64,000 nucleotides of DNA from Kalaharituber pfeilii (Eukaryota > Ascomycota > Pezizomycetes > Pezizales > Pezizaceae). Shown here piece by piece: positions 24,501 to 35,381 of the stretch (positions are counted from its first letter, which is position 1; every line of letters begins with the position of its first letter). Where the stretch lies: the NCBI GenBank assembly GCA_015179045.1, contig WHUZ01000002.1:1302001-1366000 (forward strand). Reading direction: 5' to 3'. A model generated the notes under the pieces. That model was not told the DNA's origin. It worked only from the letters and a program-made list of their open reading frames with translations, and searched no databases. The translations under genes were made by a program, and so were the position numbers.

Positions 24501-26500
24501 GATGTTTGTACCTAAACATGATACCTTTGAAATAGCTCCCCGCCAGTTACTGAAATGCCAACGCGCGATGACACCCAGTCCAGAACCTGAGATGTACTTC
24601 ATTCAAATCTCATGGTTTTCCCAATGATGCGGAAAAGAAGTTTGTCCTTAATAATATGTACAATGACACTCCCTTACATAACAAAAATGCGAAATTCATC
24701 AAATGGAATTAAGTAAGTTGGTAGCTAAAGCCATTCCTGCATAATGACACCTTTTCTGGGCTTATTCAATGCTCTTCGAGCAAATTCTGAAACGTATCTT
24801 AATTTCGATCCAGGGAACCAGAAATGGATCCATCATTACTTTTACTGTCCTTCTAACGTTGCCACGTGATTCATGATTTTGATACAGCGACCAGTGACCC
24901 GTCAAAAGTCTTGCATGATGCACTTACCCCAATATTGCCTAATCCCCAAAATTTTTACGGGGTCACTTTACATATGTAGTCGCAAGCCACCTACATAAGA
25001 GTACTGGTACTTTGTCTCGGCACCAGCGGCCATCAAATAAGAACTGCATGTCTCATATTCACAAGCTTACAAATCCTTTTTTAAATCCTACAGTACATTC
25101 TTGGCATCACCCGAAACAGTAATACATTACCTTAGCGAGGATGACAAATTCAATCTGAACATTCGTGCCAACCAGACTAGACTTGAGTAACACTCTGCAA
25201 GGGAAAATCCGATGGTCTATGAGCCAACACAACGATGCAGTTTGATGGATAAATGGCATATCATGATGTGCGTCATAAAATCACAAGAAGAGATTTAAGT
25301 AATGGCTTGTAGGTAATCTATATAAGTTTTTGGGCGATAATAGATTGATAAGTAATAAGTCCAACCAGGGAGAGGTGAAGTAACACAGGATCTATGAAGA
25401 ACACCGTCCATAGCTACGCTTTTCCGAGATTTTGGCGTACCTGTGGGCATCTGGTGGAATTTTCATGTCCTCTACATATACCCGGCGCATTAGTCTCGTG
25501 GCCCCCCAAAGCGAGCGTGAGTTCGAGGATAGAAAAACATACAATTATTCCGTAGCACTAATTACGGATATTACAAAATTTCTATCCTTTTTTTTCCCCT
25601 TTTTTTCCTCTCTTATGGACATTGCACACAAAATTTCCACACACTGCTGCCTAGATATCTCGCTTAATTATTAAGGCAGCGCATGGTTTATTGGGACGAA
25701 AGTAGATTGCCAGAGTGTTGGAAAGCGGGGTCCCTATCAAGTGCCGATCGACACGGTGCCAACCAGACTCACTAATAAATACCAAAGATTGGGGTGGTGT
25801 ACGCAGAACAGGTCAGAGCACGTGGGTGACAGGGTTTCAGTTCTTTTAGCGAGAGTGTTAGTCTGGCTTGATTGACTACTGCCTGGATATTTACCCAGTC
25901 CGGGAAAACCCCAAATGCATTTCATCCATCGAAATCACTCTAATAAAGTTCTGTCTTCACACTGACACTCGCATGGAAAAGGCCGCGAAGCTTACGTACC
26001 TACATCATTATCCTTTCTCTAAAAGAGGATTAGGTAACTTTTGGAACGATGTTGCCGACTACAGTATATTCTATGGCTGAGGGCCCACTTTTGATTTTTG
26101 ACTCGTTTAACCTGATGGTTGCAAAGGCAATGCCAAGACAATGATTACCCCGGATTTAGCAATATGACGAAATTGGTGCATGGATTATCTTTATCGCGAT
26201 AACGCCTGACAGGGAAAAAAAGCAAAGAATGAAACACAACTTCTGCGACCACACTTCTACAAGATTCTGAGCGACGATCCGAGTAAAGAAGAAAAAAAAA
26301 AAAGCAGAGAGCAGTTCTGCAAGAAACTTCGACAACCAAACTCTCACAGCGTTGCCATAGTGACGGAATTTAAACAATCGCAAAGTTCCGGGAATGCCAA
26401 CAGAGCTACATTATAGCGAGAATGAAGGGCATTTAAGTATCATCTTATGTCAAGGTATTAACTTTTGTGCAACGCACTCATTAAAACTAAGTGTACCACA
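21600..26500. other. long intergenic region, no supported gene
   Basis: From 21600 to 22600 the DNA is GC-rich with overlapping open frames on both strands that lack protein character; this is the arrestin gene's upstream region. From 22700 to 26500 it becomes AT-leaning. A 175-residue open frame at 23546-24073 and an 80-residue one at 25432-25674 were examined and not supported. Short A or G runs occur at 21784-21800 and 24460-24480. No terminal inverted repeats were found. Confidence 0.5.
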
Positions 26501-26525
26501 TTGTTGGGATATCTTGATTCACTGA

Positions 26526-26549
26526 CCACCACCACCACCACCACCACCT
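26526..26549. repeat. (ACC)n trinucleotide run
   Basis: Eight ACC/CAC triplets just upstream of the oxidoreductase relic. Confidence 0.9.
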
Positions 26550-26579
26550 TAGTCCGTAGACGAGCTCGTCGTCAACTTC

Positions 26580-27620
26580 TCTCTCCCTGCGCCTGTCCCC
26601 ATACCCTCATCTCCATGTGCGCCACCACTCTCAATTTCTTCGACATCCTGCAAGTCCATGGCCGTTACCAGCACCAGCTTCCTTACCCATGGACCGCAAG
26701 GTCTGGCTTCCGACCCATCTCTCACCCAATGCCCTCCGAAGATTCAAGCTAGGTGACCCTGTGTTTGGCGCTATGCAGGGTGCGTTTGCGGATTGCATAC
26801 CCATCCCACAACCTGTTGCCGGTGCCGGAGGATTGGGATTTTCTAAAGGCGGCGGGGCTGTATGTGATTGTGCGGAAGGCGTAACGGGGTGCTCACCACC
26901 CGCACGAATTTGCAGATGGGGTAGTGATGCGTGGTGCATGCTGCGGGGGGTGTCTCTGCCGGCGGGGCTTAGTCATTTCTTGGCTTAGTCATCGGCTGGT
27001 GATATATAGGTATGTGTGTAGATGATTACGGGGGGGTATGCTATTGCCTGTGTTTTACGATACGAATTGATTGCTTCCTTCCACTCAGCTACCACTTAGC
27101 TGTTGATAGCCCACCGAGTTCAGAACCGGCCCTTTCGTATATGCAGACGTAGTATCACTGTATACTCTCGGTATGTCCACAGCAGTTTGGCACAGACCAT
27201 CTAATAATTACCCTGACCCGAACGGGCCGTCCAACATCGCTCCGATTTGTAAGTCCTACTCGTACCCACAAGGCACCGACATTCTCTTCGGCCCCATGAA
27301 CCTCACCAATCCGCCGCTCAAAGTCGCAGCATGAAACGCACGGCTTGTGGTTGGGGGCTTGCAGGGGGAGAGATCGAGCGGGTTGCACTGGATAGGGTCT
27401 TGCTAACAAAAATCTATCGGTTGTGAGGATACATTGCGGGATGTGTGCGAAGTTTGAGCCGGATATTGTGCCTAGACTCTGGGAGGAGTTGTTTGAGTTG
27501 ATTAGAGAGGGAAAGTACAGGCCGACAGTGTTTAGGGGAAGGGAGTGGGGATTGCAGGTTGTCAAGGAGGGATTGAAGGCGTTGAAGGCGTTGAGAAGGA
27601 GGGACGTGAGGGAAGCCGGT
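26580..27620 (+). pseudogene. decayed MDR quinone/alcohol oxidoreductase
   Basis: Fragments of one medium-chain dehydrogenase/reductase appear in order but in shifting frames. They are TLNFFDILQVHGRYQHQLPY (about 26630-26690), RFKLGDPVFGAMQGAFADC (about 26742-26800), VPEDWDFLKAAGLYVIV (about 26822-26876) and NGVLTTRTNLQMG ending in TAG TGA. Later come TDILFGPMNL, VAA-stop-NARLVVGGL with TGA where the family has Trp, AGGEIERVALDRVLL (about 27358-27410), and MCAKFEPDIVPRLWEELFEL with REGKYRPTVFRGREWGL (about 27440-27550). At least three frameshifts and several stops are needed to connect these, and the nucleotide-binding Rossmann core between about 26920 and 27240 is not visible. This is a clear relic of a zinc-type alcohol dehydrogenase/quinone reductase and cannot make a working protein. 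Confidence 0.85.
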
Positions 27621-27846
27621 GGTGATATTACCAGGGGAGGGGGAGAAGGAGTCGAGGCTTTTTTTGAAGATGTGTGGGCATTCTTTTGGAGCCGGCGACA
27701 AGGGAATGGAAGTTTGTTGATAGGATTTTGCGTACGAAGGGGATTAATGCTTCCCTCGTGATATTTGATATTACAACTTTTTTTTTTGTTCGCTCCAGTA
27801 GACCTATGCCCTGCTAATAGTGAAAAACAAGGAGGAAAAAGAAGGG

Positions 27847-27874
27847 AAAAAAAAAAAAAAAAAAAAAAAAAAAA
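27847..27874. repeat. A28 homopolymer
   Basis: Twenty-eight A about 230 bp downstream of the last recognisable part of the oxidoreductase relic. More A/T-rich low-complexity DNA follows to about 28100. Confidence 0.95.
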
Positions 27875-29469
27875 GGTGGGAGTGCAGATGAATGATACTT
27901 GATTATTTTCATTCTCATTCTCATTTTCAATAGATTTTATTTATTTATTTATTTTTTAATATCAGAACCTAAAGGAAACACTTGTAAGGCTATTACCATT
28001 TGTCATGTCGTGGTATATTTTATATATTTTTATATCTTGGTTTTTTTAAAAAAGGAAAAAAGGAATTCATAAAAAGGAATCTGGTAAAGAGGTGATAATA
28101 GTGGTTTGAATCTAATATAATAATGCAGTCTAGGAGAGAAGGGGGGATGCGGGACGAATGCAATTGTCAAAAGTTCAGGGTAAGGTCAACGCAATAAATT
28201 TTCTGGAGCCGACTGCTTGCTCCTACTTAACAAGTTCTTTGTGGTCTTTGTTCGAACAACCACCTGCTTGGAGGAGGGAGCATTGCGCAAATCTTGAGAT
28301 ACAAGTCGTAGGGTGCGCAAGTACTCCTTTTCATGTACTGTACTCTACATAGCCAATTCCTTCCTTTCCAAACGTAGGAGGCGTTTCTGCTACATGTACA
28401 AACCTACTTGCTAAACAACCTACATGAACTGCGTGCAATGTTTATACCATACGTCGTCACTATGGTAAGGTACCTTTCTCTCTAGGCCGTTAGTCTCGTT
28501 TTCTCCTACGTTGCATTAAGTCCTTTATATATGAAGCTCAATTCACTTGAGCTTTCTTGGCAAGATATGTGATTTATAAGTAAAAAAGTCCATGTACGTT
28601 GTAACGCGCTTTTACGCCCCCAGCGCTTCATGGCGCAGGATTACCATTAGCCCGTGTCGTGAGTTGAGTGCAAAGTGCAACTTCGTCCTCACACTGGTAT
28701 CTCCTCACATCAAGTTGTAGCGTGGAGATGCAAGGTTCATCAATATAGCGTTAGCTCTTGTTCCGAGACTAGTTACAGCTTCCAGTATGCGTATATACCT
28801 AGCCTGGTAAACATGAACCTATGCTGTTCAGTACGAGTACATAAGCCCCTAAAGTGTTGCCCACTCGCCCCTGAATAAGCAAATTCAAATGATAAGAACG
28901 CCAGTTAGCATGTTGGGTATGAGGCTAATATATGCCTATATACCGCTGTGACTCAACATGCCATGATGATGATTATGGGGGGGACTGATGGCATAGAGTG
29001 AAAGGAGACGAGTTTAAAGACAAAGCATTGCGTAGGGGAAAGCTAGCTTGTCTGTGTAGGGAAGGAGCTGATGGTGTAAAGAGGGGTGTATTTAATATTG
29101 ATCTCTTGGACCAGGCTCTGTGTAAGTGTTCATAAATATATAGAGGCAATTGCATGCAAACACCATAGTTCTGGAAATGAATGTACTAAAATACCTAAAA
29201 TGATGATCCAATTACGCCAAGATTCTCTTTTGAGAAGTATTGTCTAGTTTTTAGATCACTGCCAAGGCTATCATAGTCGATTGACTTGGTACCATGCAGG
29301 GTGTGGAGAAGGGGAGAAGGTCATAAAAAACAGACAAGGTAACCAGACGGGTGCGACAGGTAAGCTACAGAAAGCGCCTTGCGTTTATGGTATTTCGGGG
29401 CTTTGGAAGTTTGTGAGTGGGATCCCCGCCTGCTATCATCGAGGTGAAATGCAGCCGGGGCTCTGAGCA
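27875..29469. other. intergenic, AT-rich, no gene seen
   Basis: It begins with ATTT/TATTT low-complexity DNA (27900-28080), then ordinary intergenic sequence. Open frames of about 60 residues at 28158, 28675, 28973 and 29281 show no protein character. Confidence 0.5.
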
Positions 29470-29700
29470 TTATTTCGGGAATCCGGTTATCATATTCCCA
29501 TCTCGGACGGTGGGTTCAGTGCCGTCCTGTCCACCATCGGAAGTAAAATCGTACATAAATATGGCCATCGAAAAGAATGGTTGATGAATGTCTACCCCAT
29601 TCACGTCCCTGCAACGCAATGTGACGTTGACGTTATGGGCCTGTAGATCCCCAGCGAAGTACATGACATGTGTCAAGTAATCCAATTCAGCCTTCTTTCC
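29470..29700 (-). other. possible coding fragment, minus strand
   Basis: An open frame ending at 29470 reads AELDYLTHVMYFAGDLQAHN, then NVTLRCRDVNGVD, FFSMAIFMYDFTSDGG and a short tail. Its composition looks like protein, but I do not recognise it. A stop lies just upstream in the same frame. A short hydrophobic open frame (MDSCKTLVVLSLTLTSIGF, starting near 29792) lies upstream in a frame shifted by one base. The two could be parts of one broken gene. It is too small and unsupported to call a gene. Confidence 0.25.
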
Positions 29701-29835
29701 ACGTCTTGTGTGTTAAGGTTGCTGAGTTGACCTTGAATCCGATAGATGTCAAAGTCAAGCTTAATACAACCAGTGTTTTGCACGAATCCATTTTTGTCCA
29801 AGGTCGCTACTTTCTATCAGGGAACACAGGGAAAG

Positions 29836-31053
29836 ATGGGACGGTCTACCAAACTGGTACGCAAGCTCTTCAGCAACAACCGTATCCGGCACGCTGTCCT
29901 GTCTCATTTGGATCCAAGCGATCTTGCTTCCCTTCGGCAAGTTTCAACCTTATTCTGCAAGAAGTTTACACCAGCAGCATTCAAGACCCTGACAGTAACA
30001 TTTCGGCCGCTGACTTTCGACTCTGCCCGGTTTGTTGCCTTTGAGAGAATCGGTCACCATGTTAAGAAGTTTAGGTTTGTTTTCCCACACACAGAGGAAA
30101 CATATATGTGGCCGATGCTGGATCCACAATCTGGGAAGTTAGTAAATCTGGTTTTCAAGCCAGGTGCGCGACTTGGTGAGCGCAAGAACGGTGCAATCTT
30201 CGGGAGCAAGCGAATGGATGAACTTGTGCTGCAGAAATATGGAATCCTTATGAGAGCCGCTGTTGACACTGGAAGTTTCGTGGAGGCGCTCAGGATGATG
30301 CCCAACGTAACTAAGATCATAGTGTCCTGTCCAGGAATGCCCATAGGAGAACCAGGTCGCAGATCCATTGTTGACTATGCGCTTTGGAGCCTGAGGATAG
30401 CCATTGAGAGATCCGGCCCCCAGGGCCTCCGTAGCCTTCACCTGGATCCCGTGCATATGACAGGCCTGCAATATTTCCTACCAGGAGCGATGGCACTGGG
30501 GAGCAAAATTGACGGCCATAAGGCCTGGACCAACATCCGGTCACTAACATTGAACATCTCAGCGTGGAGGCCGCTTGCCAAAGCAGGGAATGGCAGTAGG
30601 TACATTACAAATCTCAAGTTTCTGCACCAGTACATGGAATACTTCAAGTTCGTCCGAAAGTTGAAGTTCGCCTGGACGCCTGAGGCAAGGGGTGTCTGCC
30701 CTCTTACACTTGACAAGTTGCTTTATCCACCTGGAAACTCGATCCAACACCAATGGGCAGGGCCCAACAGGGCACTGAACTTCAACAAGCTTTGCAAACT
30801 CAAGTTGACGAACGTGGCCGCAGATGCTGCAGCACTCAAAGCGTTCCTGTTTCGGCATGTGTCAACTTTCAAGCGATGGTCCTTGGATGGGGTGTATTTT
30901 GTCAACGGAACCCTGGATGATGCGCTGCCACCTGTGAAAGTAACAACTGTGAGGGACAAACACATTGAGTTGACGCAGCGGGCTGAAGCAGACGGTGAGC
31001 AAGGCCATGAGGTGCGTTTCGAAGCATTATTGGATGACTGCCTTTACTATTAA
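29836..31053 (+). CDS. F-box-like protein, single exon
   Basis: An intronless frame of 405 residues from MGRSTKLVRKLFSNNRIRHA. An upstream in-frame ATG at 29746 would add 30 residues, but the conserved-looking part begins at 29836. Residues about 15-60 (HAVLSHLDPSDLASLRQVST, LFCKKFTPAAFKTLTVTF) resemble the degenerate F-box of many fungal F-box/LRR-like proteins, in which the F-box links substrates to SCF ubiquitin ligases. The rest has irregular leucine-rich segments (LRSLHLDPVHMTGLQ, WTNIRSLTLNIS, LCKLKLTNVAADAAALKAFL) and the common YFVNGTL-type ending. No partner genes lie nearby. Assignment to the F-box superfamily is likely; the substrate is unknown. Confidence 0.68.
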   Translation: MGRSTKLVRKLFSNNRIRHAVLSHLDPSDLASLRQVSTLFCKKFTPAAFKTLTVTFRPLTFDSARFVAFERIGHHVKKFRFVFPHTEETYMWPMLDPQSGKLVNLVFKPGARLGERKNGAIFGSKRMDELVLQKYGILMRAAVDTGSFVEALRMMPNVTKIIVSCPGMPIGEPGRRSIVDYALWSLRIAIERSGPQGLRSLHLDPVHMTGLQYFLPGAMALGSKIDGHKAWTNIRSLTLNISAWRPLAKAGNGSRYITNLKFLHQYMEYFKFVRKLKFAWTPEARGVCPLTLDKLLYPPGNSIQHQWAGPNRALNFNKLCKLKLTNVAADAAALKAFLFRHVSTFKRWSLDGVYFVNGTLDDALPPVKVTTVRDKHIELTQRAEADGEQGHEVRFEALLDDCLYY

Positions 31054-32058
31054 CCCGCCTTTGATGCATCAGGTCATAAGATTGTGTACCTACAGCCGCT
31101 TGTGAATAAGGCGACCTGATCCCCCTTCATTGTGCTCGTTGCTTCCTTACCATTCTTCTCACCTTTACCACTCCAACCCGTCTATCACAGTATATCCTAC
31201 CGTTATTGTATGTGCTTTATTCACACAGATTCGACAGCTGCACTGCCCGTACTGCCACACTTGCTTCAGAGTCGTTGCTTATGACCCAGGGGACTTGTAT
31301 TTGCTAATCAGTGAACTTACCAGAACAGCTCCTTCATCCGGCGTTCCCAGTTGGTGCTCTCATACGCGTTGTACTGCCGCAACGCTATAGTTCCTTGACA
31401 CCACCGAAGTTACTCGTCACTTACCTCTCAGTTATCCCCAAGGTGTAATGACATCTCAGCCCATCCGCAAGCAATAAGATCTGGGTCATCAGCAAAAACG
31501 CCGCGAGTGCCCGGGGAGATGGCTATGGCCCTAGCGCCTTGTGCTCTTTGGGCGCTTGTCAATTGCACCAGGCTGCGTGCGATCAGAGCATTGACGTCCC
31601 AGATGTAATTTCTAGGTATGCAACCCTATAAGAAATCTTACCGAACCCATTTTAAACTCGAAAATCCGACAAATAACTAGACGAGTACTTGTAACCCTCA
31701 CAACCACTTTGCATGTTGCTTAACGTACCTACTGACTAGTGTTTGTCAGATCTTTTAAAACATCTTACATTCAAAAGATGCAGCTCAATCAAGCCGTATC
31801 CAAACTTGATTAGTATTTAAACATGCATAAACGCATAAAGTTATATATGGAAAGTGGATCTCTTTGTGAATGAAAATATTATATATAAGAATCTTGTACC
31901 ACAGTCTAGGAAGGCAATACCGAAAATATAGATTTAACACGAATATACAGAAAGCTAAAAAAACAGCTCAAAGAAAGGAACCAATACATAAAGTATATAC
32001 ACCATAACGCCCGTCCACCATTTCACCCCTGCTCCTCTTTCGATTCTCTTCTTATTTG
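31054..32058. other. convergent intergenic region, no gene seen
   Basis: This lies between the 3' ends of the F-box-like gene and the Kelch gene. It is mixed composition, AT-rich from 31750 to 32000, with no supported coding sequence. Confidence 0.55.
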
Positions 32059-34597
32059 TCACTTTGGCGCGTCATAATACTGTTGAATCCCTTCATGATT
32101 CCCTTGCTGATACCCCTCATACCCATCACTCTCACCGTGTCCCCCTTCTTCAATATACCCACCCGGCAACTCCGGCCGGGCCCCAAGCATATCAGCCTCC
32201 GCATTCGGATCATACATCTCGTACATCGCTTGCCCCGGCCCATAGAATCTGCAACTCCCCTCCAACTCCCACTGGGGATCTGGCGGCTGGTACATCTCCT
32301 GCGGCGAGGCGGCCTGTTTGTGCTGGATAACACTTTGCCGGCGGCGCCGCTGGAGAAGGAAGTAGGTTGCACCGAGGACGGCGAGAAAGACGAGGCCGCC
32401 GAGGACACCACCGACGATTGCCGGGACTTTGGAAGTAGAATTTTCTGTGGAGGAGGACGAGAAAAAGGTGGGGATGGTGGTGCTGTTGGTGGTATTTGTG
32501 GTGGTGCCGTTTTCTGTTTTAAGAGGGCAGTTAGCGGATGTATCATAATTGATGCGAAGGAATGGAGAGGCACCGAGATACCGAAGGTGGGAAAGGAAGG
32601 ACTCACCGGAACTGGGAGGAGAGCTGTTGGGGGTGGTGGCGAAGATGGATTTGAGGGCTTCCGAGTACCAGCCTCGCGGGCTCTTGGGGGACTTCATTTG
32701 CGACCTACCATCCGCACTATTCGAGGGCCCACAACGTCAGCATTCACCTGTCATCAAATATTGGGGAACCACCATAAAGTGTGCACTTACTGCCCCCCAA
32801 TCTCCGCCGTCAAAATCTGGGGCACTTCGAACCCCTCCAAATTTGGATCAAACTCCTCCCTCCATTTTCCGTCCACCACATCATATATTTTCCACAGCTC
32901 GTGGCAATTCCGATCATCAGTCCTTCTTGCTCCAGTGATCAACATCTGTCTGCCCTTGTACAATCTACAACTTGCTCCCACTGTCAAATTTGTCCCAACG
33001 TATGCCTGGACCCACACAAATGCGGGTAGTGAGAGGATCCAGACGTCGCCGTACCCGTCCCACCTGTTGGTTTGACCGCCCCCAAACATGATAATGTTGT
33101 AGGAGGAGTTATCAGGGGCGACCGCGAGGGAGAGACAGAATTGTTGACGTCCTTTGGGCACGCCAGCGCCCGTGGGGCCCGTGGAACCTTGAATGTACCA
33201 GACGGAGGTGGCAATGTCATAAATATAGATTAAGTCCATGCGATTCTAACATTTGGTGTTAGATGTGAACTTGTGTCACTGACAACACATATGGAAAAAT
33301 GGAGGGGAAGTTACCAATGATGGAGTCCTATTCAACTCATCCCCCATCCCGGTCGTATATGTTTCCCCACCAATCCTCACCAAAATCCCTTGTTTCCCTA
33401 CCGGTACATATATCAACTGCCCCCTCACAATTTGATTATGCTCCACTGCCCCGCCTTCGTATGTCATCGTCTCATTCGTCCACTTCGACCCTCCTTCCGC
33501 TTCCATCTCAAGCCTCAAAAACCCCGGAACAACATGGAACGGTCTTCTGGCCTTGTTGTCTCTCGGTGCCATTTTCCCGTCACCGGGAAGTGCGGAATTA
33601 GCCCATGCGTCTTCGTAGCCGCCGAGGTAGAAGAATTGCCCCGTGGAAGGAGCATAGGTGCTGCCACCTTCCATCGACCAGATAATAATATCACTGTCGG
33701 AGTTGAGATCAACACGGGCCCATATGTTTGAGAGGATATCATAGGAGTATATTTCACCACGGGGGTTGGGTTCGGGTTTCCAGTATGAGGTGGAAGCTAG
33801 TGGGGAATGACTAGGTCAGTACCGCCTTTTTTGTAGAGGAAAGCCCGCAGTATCAGGGTCATGAACTATTTAACCTTACATTTGTTGAATCCGGGGAAAA
33901 ATCCACCATACACGAAGAACTTGTTTGGCTCCTTTTCCCATAGAAATATTTCTCCTTGTTCTACAGATGGTGCATCCAGCCTTCCGACTCGCGGGTCACC
34001 AAGTGGTTTTTTGACTGCATTGAGGGTATAGTTGTCGCGGCTGAATGGTTTTGTGAGGTCAATCCACAACAGATAGCCGTCTGATGCAAATACATGACAG
34101 CTATTAGCCCCGGCAAGACTAAATGTCTGCCATGATCAAGGTGTCGTCAAAGCACTTACTGATCTCCGTGTCCTGAAATATCCCAGTATGCCCTCTTGAT
34201 AGCCATGTGGTTCCTGAATCAATCCATAACTTGTCATCCAGAATAATTGCTATTCAGTGAAAAGTGTAAGTAGCGGCGCGGTTGCCGGCTTCCGATTTCC
34301 AGTTGCAGCAAGGCACATACATCTTGAGAATTCCATCCTGCAAAACTCAAACCCATCATTTACCACCTTGCCTATCTCATTCGCTTGCCAGTCATTGTAC
34401 TGGTATGTTATCTGGCGCCCAGCTTGGGTCAAGTTGACCTCTATGAACGGAGGCGGCCTTTCGTTAGTTTCTGTTTGGCGATATTTTATGACACTGGTGG
34501 TATCCGAGCACGCCGCTGTTCCCGGTGATAAGAGCGCGGGCGCGAGCACTACTGACATGGGGATCAGCGCCCCGCAGATATTACTTGCTATCCTCAT
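32059..34597 (-). CDS. Kelch-repeat type I membrane protein
   Basis: Seven exons join in phase: 34597-34321, 34249-34160, 34080-33880, 33796-33315, 33245-32791, 32716-32607 and 32513-32059, giving 689 residues. MRIASNICGALIPMSVVLAP is a signal peptide. Kelch-type blades follow, with strand pairs such as KLWIDSG, KFFVYGGFFPGFN, GEIYSYDILSNIW, QFFYLGGYEDAW, QLIYVPVGKQGILVRIGG, DLIYIYDIATSVWYIQ, NIIMFGGGQ and GDVWILSLPAFVWVQ. A Ser/Thr/Asn-rich stalk (TTNTTNSTT) precedes one membrane span, VGGVLGGLVFLAVLGATYFL, then RRRRQ and a Gln/Pro/Gly-rich cytoplasmic tail. The family is common in filamentous ascomycetes as cell-surface Kelch proteins without assigned function. The next gene upstream on the same strand (35382-37099) has the same signal-stalk-span-tail plan. 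Confidence 0.9.
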
Positions 34598-35381
34598 GAC
34601 CAGTTGAGAGTTTCTGGGAAAATAGATGAATCGCAGGGCGTGAAACGAGCGCGTTAACGATCGAGTCATATATTCTGATCAAAAAGCAAGACGGTCGCAG
34701 CATCTGCTAAAGATATCGGCCTTGAAGCCGCGAGCGCTGCTGCAACGTTGCGCAAAGAAACACAAGCGAACGAAGGGATGCGGTACGAATGGAGATGGAG
34801 TGCTAAGCAAGACGCAGACTCAAGCAGTCTCGTACCCTACCTGCTCTCTCTACAGACAACTGCTGGCATTAATAATAGCCGCGGGGGCTGGCGGTTTTGT
34901 GTTGTCGGAGGCCCCCTCCGTGGCAGGGGCGCGCGAAGGCAGCACCCCCCCCCAGAGTATACTCAAACACGATCAGATGCAGTGCCCCAGGCTGTGATAC
35001 GGCTCACAAGGTGCCTGATGCATAATACAGCACTCGAGTACGAGTACATGCTCCCATTAGACACGCGTCGAGCGCCAAGGTCCGTCCCTGTTCTGGATGC
35101 AAGTAATACCGTTCCTGGGATGCACGATGGCGCCTTCCGCGGCGACAGGGCTGAAGGAGGACTCCAATGATACTCTACATACTTATACAAGCGTCTAGGA
35201 ATCATGCATGCATGCATGGTCGCCAACATCTAAATCAGATACAAAGTTCAAGTCTACAATAAGACTGCACAGGTTTCTTGATTCCTCCCTCGGATGCTGA
35301 ATAATGCATGTTTCAAATTGAATTACTTGCACTAACAGATTGGAACAAACTATCTACAATTACCAGTAGAATGGCTCGGTG
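34598..35381. other. intergenic, no gene seen
   Basis: This is the upstream region of the Kelch gene, on the 3' side of the pepsin-like gene. A GC-rich patch with C10 lies at about 34946-34956. Overlapping frames at 34722-35170 are not protein-like. Confidence 0.55.

Noticed and set aside
25432..25674. 80-codon frame beginning MAYLWASGGIFM
   Set aside because: It cannot be extended by plausible splicing and matches no family I know.
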